Shown: positions 52,807 to 62,603, numbered from the stretch's first letter. The stretch is DNA of 64,000 nucleotides from Roseiarcus sp050010035 (GCA_050010035.1 JBEKLU010000008.1:1-64000); one strand, 5' to 3'. The notes: generated by a model not told the origin, from the sequence alone. Numbers and translations are program-made.

Positions 52807-52822
52807 ATTTGTAGATACAAAT
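52807..52822. promoter_or_regulatory. operator palindrome before brnTA
   Basis: ATTTGTAGATACAAAT has perfect seven-base arms around GA, 39 bases upstream of the toxin ATG, within an AT-rich stretch. BrnA is an autorepressor, so this is a likely binding site. Inferred from position. Confidence 0.55.
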
Positions 52823-52853
52823 TGCGATTTCCGGCCTGCCCGAGCGCCGCCGT

Positions 52854-52943
52854 AGGCGCGGCCGTCGGCCGCGCTCTTTCGGCCGCGGCGACCCGGGCAG
52901 AATGAGGCGCTCACGCGCCGGAGGCGACCGGCGGTCGCGTCTA
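52854..52943. repeat. GC palindrome repeat, copy B (double hairpin)
   Basis: GCGCGGCC (52856-52863) pairs with GGCCGCGC (52867-52874), and GCGACC (52924-52929) pairs with GGTCGC (52933-52938). The ends read GTAGGCGCG and CGCGTCTAC. Arms resemble the element at 26980. The right end supplies the stop codon of engB. Confidence 0.55.
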
Positions 52944-53600
52944 CTGGCCGCGCTCGGCGAGCAGCTCGGCGATATGGGCGCGCAGTTCCGCGACGCCCTC
53001 GCCGCTGCGGGCCGAGGTGAAGAACGCCTCGGGGTAGGCGGCCGGGCGCTTGCGCAGCGCCTCGAGCGTCGCAGCGACGCGCGCGTTTCTGTCGGCGTCC
53101 TTCACTTCGTCGCGCTTGGTCAGCACGACGGCGTAAGACACCGCCGCGGCGTCGAGCGCCGTCATCGTCGCTTCGTCGCTGTCCATGATCCCGCGCCGGC
53201 CGTCGACGAGCACGAAGGCGCGCATCAGCGAGGGGCGCCCGCGCAGATAGTCGCGCGCCAGCGCGCCCCACGAGGCGGACTTCTGCTTGGCGACGGCGGC
53301 GTAGCCATATCCCGGCATGTCGACGAGATCGAGCCTATCGCCGAGATGGAAGAAGATCAGCTCCTGCGTGCGCCCGGGCGTGTGCGAAGTGCGCGCCAGC
53401 GCCGAGCGCCCGGTGAGCGCGTTGATCAGCGACGACTTGCCGACGTTCGATCGGCCGGCGAAGGCGATCTCCGGCGCGCCGATCGGCGGCAGGCCGTCGG
53501 ACTTGGCGGCGGCGAAGAAGAATTCGCAAGACGCCGCGAAGAGCTTTCGCCCGGCCTCGATCGCCTCGGCCGAGAAGACTTGGCCCGGCGAAGCGCTCAT
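52941..53600 (-). CDS. engB: ribosome biogenesis GTPase EngB (YsxC/YihA)
   Basis: A 219-residue GTPase needed for large-subunit assembly. G1 is FAGRSNVGKSSLINAL, G3 is LVDMPGYGYA, G4 is LTKRDEVKD, all intact. The ATG at 53600 overlaps the yidC stop (ATGA). It is the fourth gene in the rpmH-rnpA-yidC-engB row, the conserved arrangement in Hyphomicrobiales. Confidence 0.95.
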   Translation of the reverse strand: MSASPGQVFSAEAIEAGRKLFAASCEFFFAAAKSDGLPPIGAPEIAFAGRSNVGKSSLINALTGRSALARTSHTPGRTQELIFFHLGDRLDLVDMPGYGYAAVAKQKSASWGALARDYLRGRPSLMRAFVLVDGRRGIMDSDEATMTALDAAAVSYAVVLTKRDEVKDADRNARVAATLEALRKRPAAYPEAFFTSARSGEGVAELRAHIAELLAERGQ

Positions 53601-55405
53601 GTGGTCCGTGCTCTGAGGAACAGCTTCTTCAAGTTGCCCCACAGCTCGACCTTCACGCCGGCTTTCGACATGATGTAGCCCTGCTGAATCACCGTCAGCG
53701 TGTTGTTCCAGGTCCAGTAGATCACCAGGCCGACCGGGAAGGTGCCGAGCATGAAGGTGAAGATGACCGGCATCCAAGCGAACATGGCCTTTTGCACGGG
53801 GTCGGCCGGTTCCGGGTTCATCTTCATCTGGACGAACATCGAGAAGCCCATGATCAGGGGCCACAGGCCGAGCGCGAGGAAGTGGCCGAACATCGGCAAC
53901 GCCGTCGGGTCCCAGGGGATGAGCCCGAACAGCGTGAAGATATTGGTCGGGTCGGGCGCGGAGAGGTCCTTGATCCAGCCGAAGAACGGCGCGTGCCGCA
54001 TCTCGATGGTGATGAAGATCACCTTGTAGAGGGCGAAGAACACCGGGATCTGGATCACCATCGGCAGGCAGCCGGCGACCGGATTGACCCCTTCCTTCTT
54101 GAACAGCTCCATCTGCGCCTGCTGCTGCTTGGCGCGGTCGTCGGGATAGAGATCCTTCAGCGCGGCGATCTGCGGCTGAATCTTCTTCATCTTCGCCATC
54201 GACCGGTAGCTTTGATTGGCGAGCGGGAAGAAGGCGAGTTTGACAAAAACGGTGACGATGAGGATCGCCAGGCCGAAATTGCCGACGTAGCGATAGATGG
54301 TGTCGATCAGGAGAAACAGCGGCTTGGTGATGAAATAGAACCAGCCCCAGTCGATCATCAGATCGAATTTCTTGATGCCGAGACTCTTCTCGTAGGCGTC
54401 GATCGTCGAGACTTCCTTGGCGCCGGCGAAGACCCGCGTGACGGCTTCGCTCGAAGCGCCCGGCGCGATCGTCAGCGCGGGGCCGAGAAAGTCGGACTGA
54501 TAGTCCTCCGGTTGCGCCGCACCCGTCGCCGAGAAGCGCGCCTCGATCGGTTCGCTCTGATCGGGGATGATCGCCGAGCCCCAATATTTGTCGGTGAAGC
54601 CGAGCCATCCGCCCTCGCCCGTGTAGACGTCGACTTTGCCGGTCGCCTTGTCGATGCCGGAATACGTGACTTCCTGCACCGATCCGCCGCCGACGACGCC
54701 GACGAAGCCTTCGTGCAGCACGGCGTAGCCGGAGACCTTCGGCATGCCGCGACGCAGGATCAGGGCGTAGGGTCGCAGCGGAACCGGCTCGGCGCCGCTG
54801 TTCTCGACCGAGTCCTTGATCGTGAACATATATTTGTCGTCGACGGAAATGACGCGCTTGAATTTCAGCCCGGCGCCGTTGTCGAAGGTCAGCGTCACCG
54901 GCCTGTCGACGCTCATCGTCGCCGAATCGGCGCTCCACAGGGTCTGGCGGTTCGGCGTCTTCACGCCGGGCGCGCCGGTGACGAAGCCGGTTTCGGCCCA
55001 GTACGGCTCGGGTCCGCCCTGCGGCGCGAACAACCGGATGAGCGGGCTCTTCGGGTCGATGGACTCGCGATAGGCCTTCAAGACGAGATCGTCGACGAGG
55101 CCGCCCTGCAGGTCGATCGAACCGCCAAGGCTCGGCGTGTCGATGGCGACGCGCGGGTTCGCCGCGAGCGCTTCGGCGAGGGTCGTAGGCGCGGCTTCGG
55201 CCGGCGCGGCGCCGGGCGGCGCGAGCGCGCCGGCGCCGCCCGCGGACGGGGCCGCGCCGTTGGTCTGCGACTGCGTCTGCGCCGGGGCGTGCGCCAGCCG
55301 ATCCTTTTGCAGTTGCGGAGCGGCGTAGAAATAGTTCCAGCCGATCAGCACGAGCACCGACAGGACGATCGCCAGGATGATGTTGCGGGAGTCCTCGGAG
55401 TTCAT
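53597..55405 (-). CDS. yidC: membrane protein insertase YidC
   Basis: A 602-residue insertase helping membrane proteins enter and fold, alone or with SecYEG. One N-terminal helix (residues 9-27), a Pro/Ala-rich linker, a large periplasmic beta domain, then five helices with LAILIVTVFVKLAFFPLANQ and KEGVNPVAGCLPMVIQIPVF. Length is usual for Gram-negative YidC. It lies two bases from rnpA's stop region and overlaps engB, so is co-translated. Confidence 0.96.
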   Translation of the reverse strand: MNSEDSRNIILAIVLSVLVLIGWNYFYAAPQLQKDRLAHAPAQTQSQTNGAAPSAGGAGALAPPGAAPAEAAPTTLAEALAANPRVAIDTPSLGGSIDLQGGLVDDLVLKAYRESIDPKSPLIRLFAPQGGPEPYWAETGFVTGAPGVKTPNRQTLWSADSATMSVDRPVTLTFDNGAGLKFKRVISVDDKYMFTIKDSVENSGAEPVPLRPYALILRRGMPKVSGYAVLHEGFVGVVGGGSVQEVTYSGIDKATGKVDVYTGEGGWLGFTDKYWGSAIIPDQSEPIEARFSATGAAQPEDYQSDFLGPALTIAPGASSEAVTRVFAGAKEVSTIDAYEKSLGIKKFDLMIDWGWFYFITKPLFLLIDTIYRYVGNFGLAILIVTVFVKLAFFPLANQSYRSMAKMKKIQPQIAALKDLYPDDRAKQQQAQMELFKKEGVNPVAGCLPMVIQIPVFFALYKVIFITIEMRHAPFFGWIKDLSAPDPTNIFTLFGLIPWDPTALPMFGHFLALGLWPLIMGFSMFVQMKMNPEPADPVQKAMFAWMPVIFTFMLGTFPVGLVIYWTWNNTLTVIQQGYIMSKAGVKVELWGNLKKLFLRARTT

Positions 55406-55827
55406 GATCGCGGTTCTCTGTCGGTTGCAGGCGTTGCGCGCCGGCTCATTTGGGCGAACGCTCGTTCGATGTCGGCGATCAGTTCGGCGAAGGGACGCGT
55501 CAGCGCCTCGCGGCGCGCCATCAGCACGTAATCATGGTCTGGCGAGGGCGCAACCGCGCCCGCGCGGCGCAGCGCCTCTTTCAGGCGACGGCGGATGCGA
55601 TTGCGCTCGACGGCGTCGCCGATCTTCTTGGTGACGGTGAAACCGACGCGCGCGAGCGCCGCGCGCGCATCGGCGCGCCGATTGGCTTGGAGGGTGAAGC
55701 TCTGCGCCTGCGCGCGGCGGCCGCGCGAAACGCGCTGGAACTCCGCCCGGCGTCTCAGGCGTCCCCACAGCGCAGGCTGACCGGCCGCTCGCCTTGCGTC
55801 GTCGCCCAAGGCGTCAGGCTCCATCAT
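55402..55827 (-). CDS. rnpA: ribonuclease P protein component
   Basis: A 141-residue basic protein that assists the RNase P RNA in maturing tRNA 5' ends. LRRRAEFQRVSRGRRAQAQS at the N-terminus and RNRIRRRLKEALRR with VGFTVTKKIGDAVE are the RNR signature region. The start at 55827 (Met-Met) is chosen; a frame further upstream overlaps rpmH. Its stop overlaps the yidC start by four bases. Confidence 0.92.
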   Translation of the reverse strand: MMEPDALGDDARRAAGQPALWGRLRRRAEFQRVSRGRRAQAQSFTLQANRRADARAALARVGFTVTKKIGDAVERNRIRRRLKEALRRAGAVAPSPDHDYVLMARREALTRPFAELIADIERAFAQMSRRATPATDREPRS

Positions 55828-55868
55828 CGGGTTTCTCGCGCGCGGCGCCTTTAAGGAGCCGCGGGGGG

Positions 55869-56003
55869 TCAAGCCGAAAGGCGCTTGCGGCCGCGGGCGC
55901 GGCGCGCGTTCAGCACCTTGCGGCCTCCGACCGTCTCCATGCGCGCGCGAAAGCCGTGGCGGCGTTTGCGAACGAGCTTGCTCGGTTGATAGGTCCGCTT
56001 CAC
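55869..56003 (-). CDS. rpmH: 50S ribosomal protein L34
   Basis: A 44-residue protein reading MKRTYQPSKLVRKRRHGFRA and ending RGRKRLSA, nearly the bacterial consensus. It starts with GTG at 56003, with GGAG about eight bases upstream. It is the first gene of the rpmH-rnpA-yidC-engB operon. It is too short for most gene callers but certain by sequence. Confidence 0.96.
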   Translation of the reverse strand: MKRTYQPSKLVRKRRHGFRARMETVGGRKVLNARRARGRKRLSA

Positions 56004-56520
56004 GTGATTAACTCCAAGAGCTGGGAATTCACCGGGCAAAGCGCGTTAGGCTTCCCCAATAAGCCAACCCCGGACCTCGCCGCGCCGCTCCCTCGTCGGG
56101 AGCCGCGGTGCGAGCCGGGAAAATGTCTGGCGGCGGCGGCGCCGTCGCGTGGGGGCGCTTATAAGCGCGCGCCGCGCGCCAAGTCAATCGGCGGAGGCGT
56201 GCGCTTGGGGGCGCGCGATGCGAGCGCGGCAAGCCCTGCTTTCGCCGACCGGGGCGGCGCCGCCCACTCGACCTCGTCCCGATCGGAGACTCGCCTCGAG
56301 CGCCGACGTCGGCGCCAGCACCGGTCCGGCCATGTGAATCGGGAAAAATCGCGTCAATCTTAGGAATATCAAACGAATTTTCGACATAAGGCGCCGTTTT
56401 CTCGGCGTTTTCGCTTGACTTAGGGATCGAAGGCCACCGATCTATCGCTCGCATGTCAGCCGTTCGTCGGGCTGGCCCGGGCGGGCGATCGACGCTCGAG
56501 ACGAGCCGACGAAGGAGGAA
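56004..56520. other. divergent spacer between rpmH and the kor operon
   Basis: No gene is supported in these 517 bases. The right half is AT-richer. TTGACT (56415-56420) and GATCTA (56439-56444), 18 bases apart, are a possible promoter for the flavoprotein gene that starts at 56521. The left part should hold the rpmH promoter; I see no clear hexamers there. Confidence 0.5.
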
Positions 56521-58338
56521 ATGCAGGATGACCTGGGAGAGAGTTCCGTGAAGGCGACGGATATCGCCGACGCCGACTACTTCCATAAGGTGGTCGATTG
56601 CCAGTGGGCGTGCCCGGCCCACACGCCGGTCCCCGAATACATCCGACGCGTCGCGGCCGGCGACTACGCGGGCGCGTATCTGATCAATTGGAAATCGAAC
56701 GTCTTTCCCGGAGTTCTCGGGCGCACCTGCGATCGGCCGTGCGAACCGGCTTGCCGCCGCGGGCGCGTCGAGCGGGAGCCGGTCGCGATCTGTCGCCTCA
56801 AACGGGTCGCCGCGGACTACAAAGGCGACGTCGCCGCGCTGTTGCCCAAGCCGCCCGCGAAGCGCAACGGCAAGCGCGTCGCCTGCGTCGGCGCCGGGCC
56901 GGCCTCTCTGACCGTCGCGCGCGATCTGGCGGCGCTCGGCTACGAGGTGGCCGTGTTCGACGCCGATGCGCGGGCCGGCGGCATGATGCGCAGCCAAATC
57001 CCGAAATTCCGCCTCCCCGACGCGGTGATCGACGAGGAAGTCGGCTATGCCCTGGGCGGCGGCGCGTCGTTCGTCGGGGGAAGGCGAATCGAGAGCCTGA
57101 AGGCGCTGCTGGGCGAAGGCTTCGACGCCGTCTTCGTCGGCTGCGGGGCGCCGCGGGGCCGCGATCTCTCCATCCCCGGGCGCGAGGAGGCGGCGGCGAA
57201 CATTCACATCGGCATCGACTGGCTCGCCGGCGTATCGTTCGGCCATACCCACGCCATCGGGCGGCGCGTCATCGTGCTCGGCGGCGGCAACACCGCCATG
57301 GATTGCTGCCGCACCTCGCTTCGGCTCGGCGGCGTCGACGTCAAGGTGGTCGTGCGGTCCGGATTCGCGGAAATGAAGGCGTCCGTCTGGGAAAAGGAGG
57401 ACGCGGCGCACGAAGGCGTTCCCTTCCTCAACTATCACGTCCCCAAGGCTTTCCTTCACGACAACGGCAAGCTCGTCGGCATGGCCTTCGAGAAGGTCGT
57501 GGCGCGAAGAGACGCCGCCGGCCGTCGCGTGTTGTCGCCGACCGGCCAACCCGAGGTCCGCCTCGAATGCGACGACGTGCTGATCGCGGTGGGGCAGGAG
57601 AACGCCTTTCCCTGGATCGAGCCGGACGCCGGCGTGGCGTTCGACCGATTCGGCATGCCGAAAGTCGACCCGCTCACCTTTCAATCGAGCCTGCCCCAGG
57701 TGTTCTTCGGCGGCGACGCCGCGTTCGGCCCCAAGAACATCATCACGGCGGTCGCTCACGGCCATGAAGCCGCGATCTCGATCGACGCCGTTTGTCGCGG
57801 CGAGGATCCGCGTTTGCGCCCGCCGCCGACGACCAATCTGATCAGTCAGAAAATGGGCATTCACGAGTGGTCCTACGACAACGCGGTCACGCTCGATCGC
57901 CGTTTCAAGGTTCCGCAGGTCGAAAGCGCGCTCGCCGTGAAGAATATCGGCGTCGAAGTCGAACTCGGCTTCGACCTCGATCTGGCGCTCGCCGAGGCGC
58001 GGCGCTGCCTCAACTGCGACGTGCAGACCGTCTTTTCCGCGCCGATCTGCACCGAGTGCGACGCTTGCGTCGACATTTGCCCGATCGATTGCATTTCCTT
58101 CGTCGCCAATGGTCCCGAAGAGCAGGTGCGCCGTTCGCTCGGCGCGCCGTCGACCAATCTTTCCCAGGCGCTCTACGTCTCGGCGCCGGTGAAGACCGGC
58201 CGGGTCATGATCAAGGACGAGGACCTCTGCCTGCATTGCGGCCTGTGCGCCGAACGGTGTCCGACCGGAGCCTGGGACATGCAGAAATTCATGATCGAGA
58301 CGGCTCAAGCGGGGCAGGAATGCCGATCCAAGCAGTAA
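56521..58338 (+). CDS. FAD/NAD(P)-dependent oxidoreductase with ferredoxin domains (GltD-like)
   Basis: A 605-residue flavoprotein related to the glutamate synthase small subunit. An N-terminal cysteine cluster CQWACPAHTPVPEYI (residues 27-41) and RTCDRPCEPACRRGRVE would hold 4Fe-4S centres. VGAGPASLTVARDLAALGYE is the FAD site and LGGGNTAMDCCRTSLRLGG the NAD(P) site. The C-terminus adds two 4Fe-4S motifs, CTECDACVDICPIDC and CLHCGLCAERCP. It overlaps korA by 19 bases. I infer that it moves electrons between NAD(P)H and the ferredoxin of the KorAB enzyme. Confidence 0.85.
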   Translation: MQDDLGESSVKATDIADADYFHKVVDCQWACPAHTPVPEYIRRVAAGDYAGAYLINWKSNVFPGVLGRTCDRPCEPACRRGRVEREPVAICRLKRVAADYKGDVAALLPKPPAKRNGKRVACVGAGPASLTVARDLAALGYEVAVFDADARAGGMMRSQIPKFRLPDAVIDEEVGYALGGGASFVGGRRIESLKALLGEGFDAVFVGCGAPRGRDLSIPGREEAAANIHIGIDWLAGVSFGHTHAIGRRVIVLGGGNTAMDCCRTSLRLGGVDVKVVVRSGFAEMKASVWEKEDAAHEGVPFLNYHVPKAFLHDNGKLVGMAFEKVVARRDAAGRRVLSPTGQPEVRLECDDVLIAVGQENAFPWIEPDAGVAFDRFGMPKVDPLTFQSSLPQVFFGGDAAFGPKNIITAVAHGHEAAISIDAVCRGEDPRLRPPPTTNLISQKMGIHEWSYDNAVTLDRRFKVPQVESALAVKNIGVEVELGFDLDLALAEARRCLNCDVQTVFSAPICTECDACVDICPIDCISFVANGPEEQVRRSLGAPSTNLSQALYVSAPVKTGRVMIKDEDLCLHCGLCAERCPTGAWDMQKFMIETAQAGQECRSKQ

Positions 58339-60155
58339 ACGATTTCGTCATTCGCTTCGCGAACGTCAACGGTTCGGGCTCGGCCAGCGCCAACCTTATG
58401 TTCGCGCGCTCGATTCTGCGCATGGGAACGCCGATCGCGCCGCGCAACATCTTTCCCTCGAATATCCAGGGCCTGCCGACCTGGTACGAGGTCCGCGTCA
58501 GCGCGGACGGCCGTCTGGGCGCCCGCGGGGGAACCGACGTCATGGTGGCGATGAATCCGCAGACCTTCGACGCCGACGTCGCGTCGATCGAACCGGGAGG
58601 CTATCTCGTCTACGATTCCTCGCGGCCGATCCAGGCCTCGCGCCTGCGCGACGACGTCGTCGCGCTCGGCGTGCCGCTGACCGAGATTTGCGCCCGCGAA
58701 TACGCCGATCCGAAGCAGCGCCAGCTCTTCAAGAACGTCGCCTACGTCGGCGCGCTGGCGGCGCTGCTCGACATCGAAATCGGCGTGATCGAGCGCCTGA
58801 TCGACGAACAGTTCAAGGGCAAGGCTCGTCTGGTCGAACCCAATCTTCGGGCCTTGCGCCTCGGCTACGACGACGCCAAGGCGCGTTTCGCCTGCCCGCT
58901 CGGGGTCCGCGTTCGCCGCGCCGACGCGGTGGGCGATCGCATCCTGGTCGACGGCAATTCCGCCGCCGGGCTCGGCGCGGTCTACGGCGGCGCCACCGTT
59001 TGCGCGTGGTATCCGATCACGCCCTCGACCTCGCTGGTCGAGGCGTTCGCACGAAATTGCGCGCGCCTGAGGGTGGATCGCGCCACCGGCGAAAAGCGCT
59101 ACGCGATCGTTCAGGCCGAGGACGAGATCGCCTCGATCGGCATGGTCGTCGGCGCCGGCTGGAACGGCGCGCGCGCGTTCACCGCGACCTCCGGGCCGGG
59201 GATCTCGCTCATGCAGGAGTTCTTCGGCCTCGCCTACTTCGCGGAAATCCCGGCGGTCGTGTTCGACGTGCAGCGCGGCGGACCGTCCACCGGCATGCCG
59301 ACGCGCACGCAGCAATCGGACGTCCTGGCGTGCGCCTTCGCTTCGCACGGCGACACCAAGCATGTGCTGTTGTTTCCCGACGGACCCGGCGAGGCGTTCG
59401 AATTCGGCGCGCTCGCTTTCGATTTCGCCGAGCGGCTGCAGACGCCGGTGTTCGTCATGCTCGATCTCGACATCGGCATGAACGCGCATCTCAGCGAGCC
59501 CTTCCGCTGGGACGACAAGCGCAAGTTCGACCGCGGCAAGGTGATGTCCTTCGCCGATCTCGAGCGGGGGCGCGAATTCGGCCGCTACCTCGACGTCGAC
59601 GGCGACGGCATTCCCTGGCGCACCATTCCCGGCGCGCATCCGACGCGCGGCGCCTATTTCACCCGCGGCTCCAGCCGGGACCGCTACGCGCGCTACACCG
59701 AGGAGGGCGGCCCCTACGTCGACAACATGGAGCGATTGAACCGCAAGTTCGACACGGCGCGCTCGCTCCTGCCGCGGCCGCGGCTTCGCAAGGCGCGGCG
59801 CCCGACGCGCGCCGGCGTCATCCACTACGGATCGACCGCCGCGTCGATGGACGAGGCGCTGGATCTCCTGGCGGACGAAAACACGCACGTCGACGCGCTA
59901 CGCATCCGCGCCTTTCCCTTCGGGCCGGAGGTCGGCGAGTTCATCGCCGCGCACGAACGGGTCTTCGTCGTCGAGCAGAACCGCGACGCGCAGTTGCGCA
60001 CGCTCCTGATGACGGACCTCGGCGTCGACGCGGCGCAACTGGTCCCGATCCTGCACTACGACGGGACGCCGATCACCGCGCGCTTCATCCACCGCGAGAT
60101 CGCCGCCCGAACGCGCCGCGTCGCGGCGCCGCGAACCGAGGAGACGGCAGCGTGA
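58320..60155 (+). CDS. korA: 2-oxoacid:ferredoxin oxidoreductase, fused gamma-alpha subunit
   Basis: A 611-residue subunit. Residues 1-190 form the gamma domain (FANVNGSGSASANLMFARSI), the rest the alpha domain with CAWYPITPSTSLVEAF, TATSGPGISLMQEFFGLAYF and QRGGPSTGMPTRTQQSD. It oxidises a 2-oxoacid, probably 2-oxoglutarate, with CoA and thiamine diphosphate. The ATG at 58320 follows AGGAA and lies inside the end of the flavoprotein gene, so translation is coupled. Substrate assignment rests on family likeness only. Confidence 0.85.
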   Translation: MPIQAVNDFVIRFANVNGSGSASANLMFARSILRMGTPIAPRNIFPSNIQGLPTWYEVRVSADGRLGARGGTDVMVAMNPQTFDADVASIEPGGYLVYDSSRPIQASRLRDDVVALGVPLTEICAREYADPKQRQLFKNVAYVGALAALLDIEIGVIERLIDEQFKGKARLVEPNLRALRLGYDDAKARFACPLGVRVRRADAVGDRILVDGNSAAGLGAVYGGATVCAWYPITPSTSLVEAFARNCARLRVDRATGEKRYAIVQAEDEIASIGMVVGAGWNGARAFTATSGPGISLMQEFFGLAYFAEIPAVVFDVQRGGPSTGMPTRTQQSDVLACAFASHGDTKHVLLFPDGPGEAFEFGALAFDFAERLQTPVFVMLDLDIGMNAHLSEPFRWDDKRKFDRGKVMSFADLERGREFGRYLDVDGDGIPWRTIPGAHPTRGAYFTRGSSRDRYARYTEEGGPYVDNMERLNRKFDTARSLLPRPRLRKARRPTRAGVIHYGSTAASMDEALDLLADENTHVDALRIRAFPFGPEVGEFIAAHERVFVVEQNRDAQLRTLLMTDLGVDAAQLVPILHYDGTPITARFIHREIAARTRRVAAPRTEETAA

Positions 60156-61204
60156 CCTATCTGGCGAAGCCGAAGTTTCACCACCCCGCGCTCGAGGTCA
60201 ACGCGCTCGGCCTCACCCATCGCGACTATGAAGGGGCGATTTCGACGCTGTGCGCCGGTTGCGGCCACGATTCGATCAGCGCGGCGATCGTGCGCGCCTG
60301 TTTCGAACTCAGCCTGCCGCCGCATCGCGTCGCCAAGCTGAGCGGCATCGGCTGCTCCTCGAAGACGCCGGCCTACATGCTCGGCCAGAGCCACGGTTTC
60401 AATTCCGTGCACGGACGCATGCCGTCCGTTCTCACCGGCGCGAGTCTGGCGAACCGCGACATACTCTATCTCGGCGTCTCCGGCGACGGCGATACCGCGT
60501 CGATCGGTTTCGGCCAATTCGCCCACGCGATGCGTCGGGGCGTCGACATGGTCTATATCGTCGAGAACAACGGCGTCTACGGCCTGACCAAAGGGCAGTT
60601 CTCGGCGACGTCCGACAAGGGCTCGAAGAGCAAGAAGGGCGTCGACAATCCGGACACGGCGCTCGACCTCGCCGCATTGGCCGTGCAACTCGGCGCGTCG
60701 TTCGTCGCGCGCAGCTTCTCGGGCGACAAGGGCCAGCTCGTGCCGTTGATCAAGGCGGCGTTCGAGCATCGCGGGGCCGCATTCATCGACGTCGTCTCGC
60801 CTTGCGTCTCGTTCAACAACCACGAAGGCTCGACGAAGAGCTTCGACTACGTGCGCGAGCACAACCTCGCGCTGAATGCGCTCGATTTCATCAGCGGGAA
60901 GCCGCCGATCGAGATCGACTCGGCCGGCGGGGACGAAACGATCACGCTGCACGACGGCTCGGCGATCCGCCTGCACAGGCTCGACGGCGAACATGATCGG
61001 CGCGACAAGTCGGCGGCCCTGGCGTTGCTCGAGCGGCGTCGCGCGCGCGGCGAAGTCGTCACCGGGCTGATCTATCTGAACGACGACGCGATCAATCTGC
61101 ACCAGCGTTTGAACACGACGCAGACGCCGCTCAACGCTCTGAGCGAAGCGGACCTTTGCCCGGGATCGAAGGCGCTGGAGGCGATCAACGCGTCGCTGCG
61201 CTAG
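60152..61204 (+). CDS. korB: 2-oxoacid:ferredoxin oxidoreductase, beta subunit
   Basis: A 350-residue thiamine-diphosphate subunit. STLCAGCGHDSISAAIVRA and GIGCSSKTPAYMLGQ carry the cysteines of a 4Fe-4S centre, and GVSGDGDTASIGFGQFAHAM with VENNGVYGLTKGQFSATS the thiamine site. The GTG at 60152 overlaps the korA stop (GTGA). With korA and the flavoprotein it should form one enzyme complex; the reductive direction would fix CO2 onto succinyl-CoA. Confidence 0.88.
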   Translation: MTYLAKPKFHHPALEVNALGLTHRDYEGAISTLCAGCGHDSISAAIVRACFELSLPPHRVAKLSGIGCSSKTPAYMLGQSHGFNSVHGRMPSVLTGASLANRDILYLGVSGDGDTASIGFGQFAHAMRRGVDMVYIVENNGVYGLTKGQFSATSDKGSKSKKGVDNPDTALDLAALAVQLGASFVARSFSGDKGQLVPLIKAAFEHRGAAFIDVVSPCVSFNNHEGSTKSFDYVREHNLALNALDFISGKPPIEIDSAGGDETITLHDGSAIRLHRLDGEHDRRDKSAALALLERRRARGEVVTGLIYLNDDAINLHQRLNTTQTPLNALSEADLCPGSKALEAINASLR

Positions 61205-61485
61205 CGCGGGCTCGCGGCGGGCCGACAATTTGACGCCGTCGCGCGAGGCGGGGTCGCGCCGCCGCGCTTGCCAGCGGCGCGGCGCCGAGCGGACCGGCGC
61301 AGCGCTCGCTCGCCGGGCGGGCGCGCCTCAATTCGCAGTCCGGCGCGGCGAAATCGGCCGCGTGCGGCGCCCGGCGCTGTTCCTTGCCTAAAGGCTGTGG
61401 CAGACCTATTTGGCCGGAGCGGCTTTCAACTCGGCGCCGCCGCCAGCTTCGCCCTCGCCGACGAGGCCAATCGAGGACCGTGACC

Positions 61486-62490
61486 ATGTTGGAGCCTCCG
61501 CATCCCTTCGCCCGCTTCGTCAATCTTCTCGGACGCGGCAAGTCGTTGACGCGCTCGCTGACTATCGACGAAGCCGAACAGGCGATGCGCATGATTCTGG
61601 CTGGGGAGGCCCGGCCCGAACAGATCGGGGCGTTGCTGATGCTGATGCGGGTGAAGGAAGAGACGGGGGACGAGATCGCGGGGTTCATTCGCGCCGCGCG
61701 CGCGTCCTTCGTCAGGCCGGCCGACGCGCCGCGCGTCGATCTCGACTGGCCGTCCTATGCCGGCAAGAAGCGGCAGTTGCCGTGGTTCCTGCTCGCCGCG
61801 GCGCTCATCGCGCGCAGCGGCTGGAGCGTGTTCATGCATGGCCTGGACGGCCACACCGAAGGCCGCGTGTGGGCGGGCGAGACGCTCCAGCGTCTCGGCT
61901 TTCCCATCGCCGGCGATTTCGAGGAAGCGGCGGGCCATTTGCGGCGTCGTCGCTTCGCCTATATGCCGCTCGGGCGCATCAGCCCGAAGCTGGCCGCGCT
62001 GATGGAGCTGAAGCCGATCCTCGGGCTGCGCTCGCCCGTCCACACGCTGGCGCGCGGGCTCAATCCGTTCGCCGCGCCGACTTCGCTGCAGGCGGTCTTT
62101 CATCCCGGCTACGTCGCGATCCACCGCGACGCCGCGATCGCGCTTGGGGAAAAGCGCACCCTGGTGTTTCGCGGCGACGGCGGCGAAAACGAGCGCCGGC
62201 CGAACAAGCCGTGCGAGACCCTGTTGGTCGTCGACGGCGTCGCTGAGGAGACGCGCTGGCCGGCGATGTTCGAACCGCGGCAGGCGCCCGACGAGACGAT
62301 GGACCTCGACAGGCTGGAAGCGGTCTGGCGCGGCGCCGAGGCCGACGAGTACGGCGAGGCGAGCGTCGTGGGCACAGTGGCGCTCGCGCTCTGGGCGATG
62401 GGCGTGGAGAGCGGCCCGGCGCGCGCGCAGGCGCGGGCGGAGGCGCTCTGGCGCGACCGCGACCGGGGCTCTCTGGCGGCGGTCGCGTGA
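61486..62490 (+). CDS. anthranilate phosphoribosyltransferase-like protein (YbiB type)
   Basis: A 334-residue protein of the TrpD2/YbiB group, which keep the phosphoribosyltransferase fold but bind nucleic acids instead of anthranilate. The N-terminal helical domain is AEQAMRMILAGEARPEQIGA LLMLMRVKEET, with PWFLLAAALIARSGWSVFMH and LGLRSPVHTLARGLNPF later. The ATG at 61486 matches family starts. No partner gene is evident: the next gene, for Mrp, lies 113 bases downstream. Confidence 0.82.
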   Translation: MLEPPHPFARFVNLLGRGKSLTRSLTIDEAEQAMRMILAGEARPEQIGALLMLMRVKEETGDEIAGFIRAARASFVRPADAPRVDLDWPSYAGKKRQLPWFLLAAALIARSGWSVFMHGLDGHTEGRVWAGETLQRLGFPIAGDFEEAAGHLRRRRFAYMPLGRISPKLAALMELKPILGLRSPVHTLARGLNPFAAPTSLQAVFHPGYVAIHRDAAIALGEKRTLVFRGDGGENERRPNKPCETLLVVDGVAEETRWPAMFEPRQAPDETMDLDRLEAVWRGAEADEYGEASVVGTVALALWAMGVESGPARAQARAEALWRDRDRGSLAAVA

Positions 62491-62603
62491 TCCGATCGCC
62501 GGCTCGTCTTCGCCTTGCGCGATAAAACGAACTGGTTCAATTCGAGCCGGGGCGATAAAAGCGCCGATCCGCTCGGCCTCGATTGGGGGGAAACAAAAGG
62601 GAA

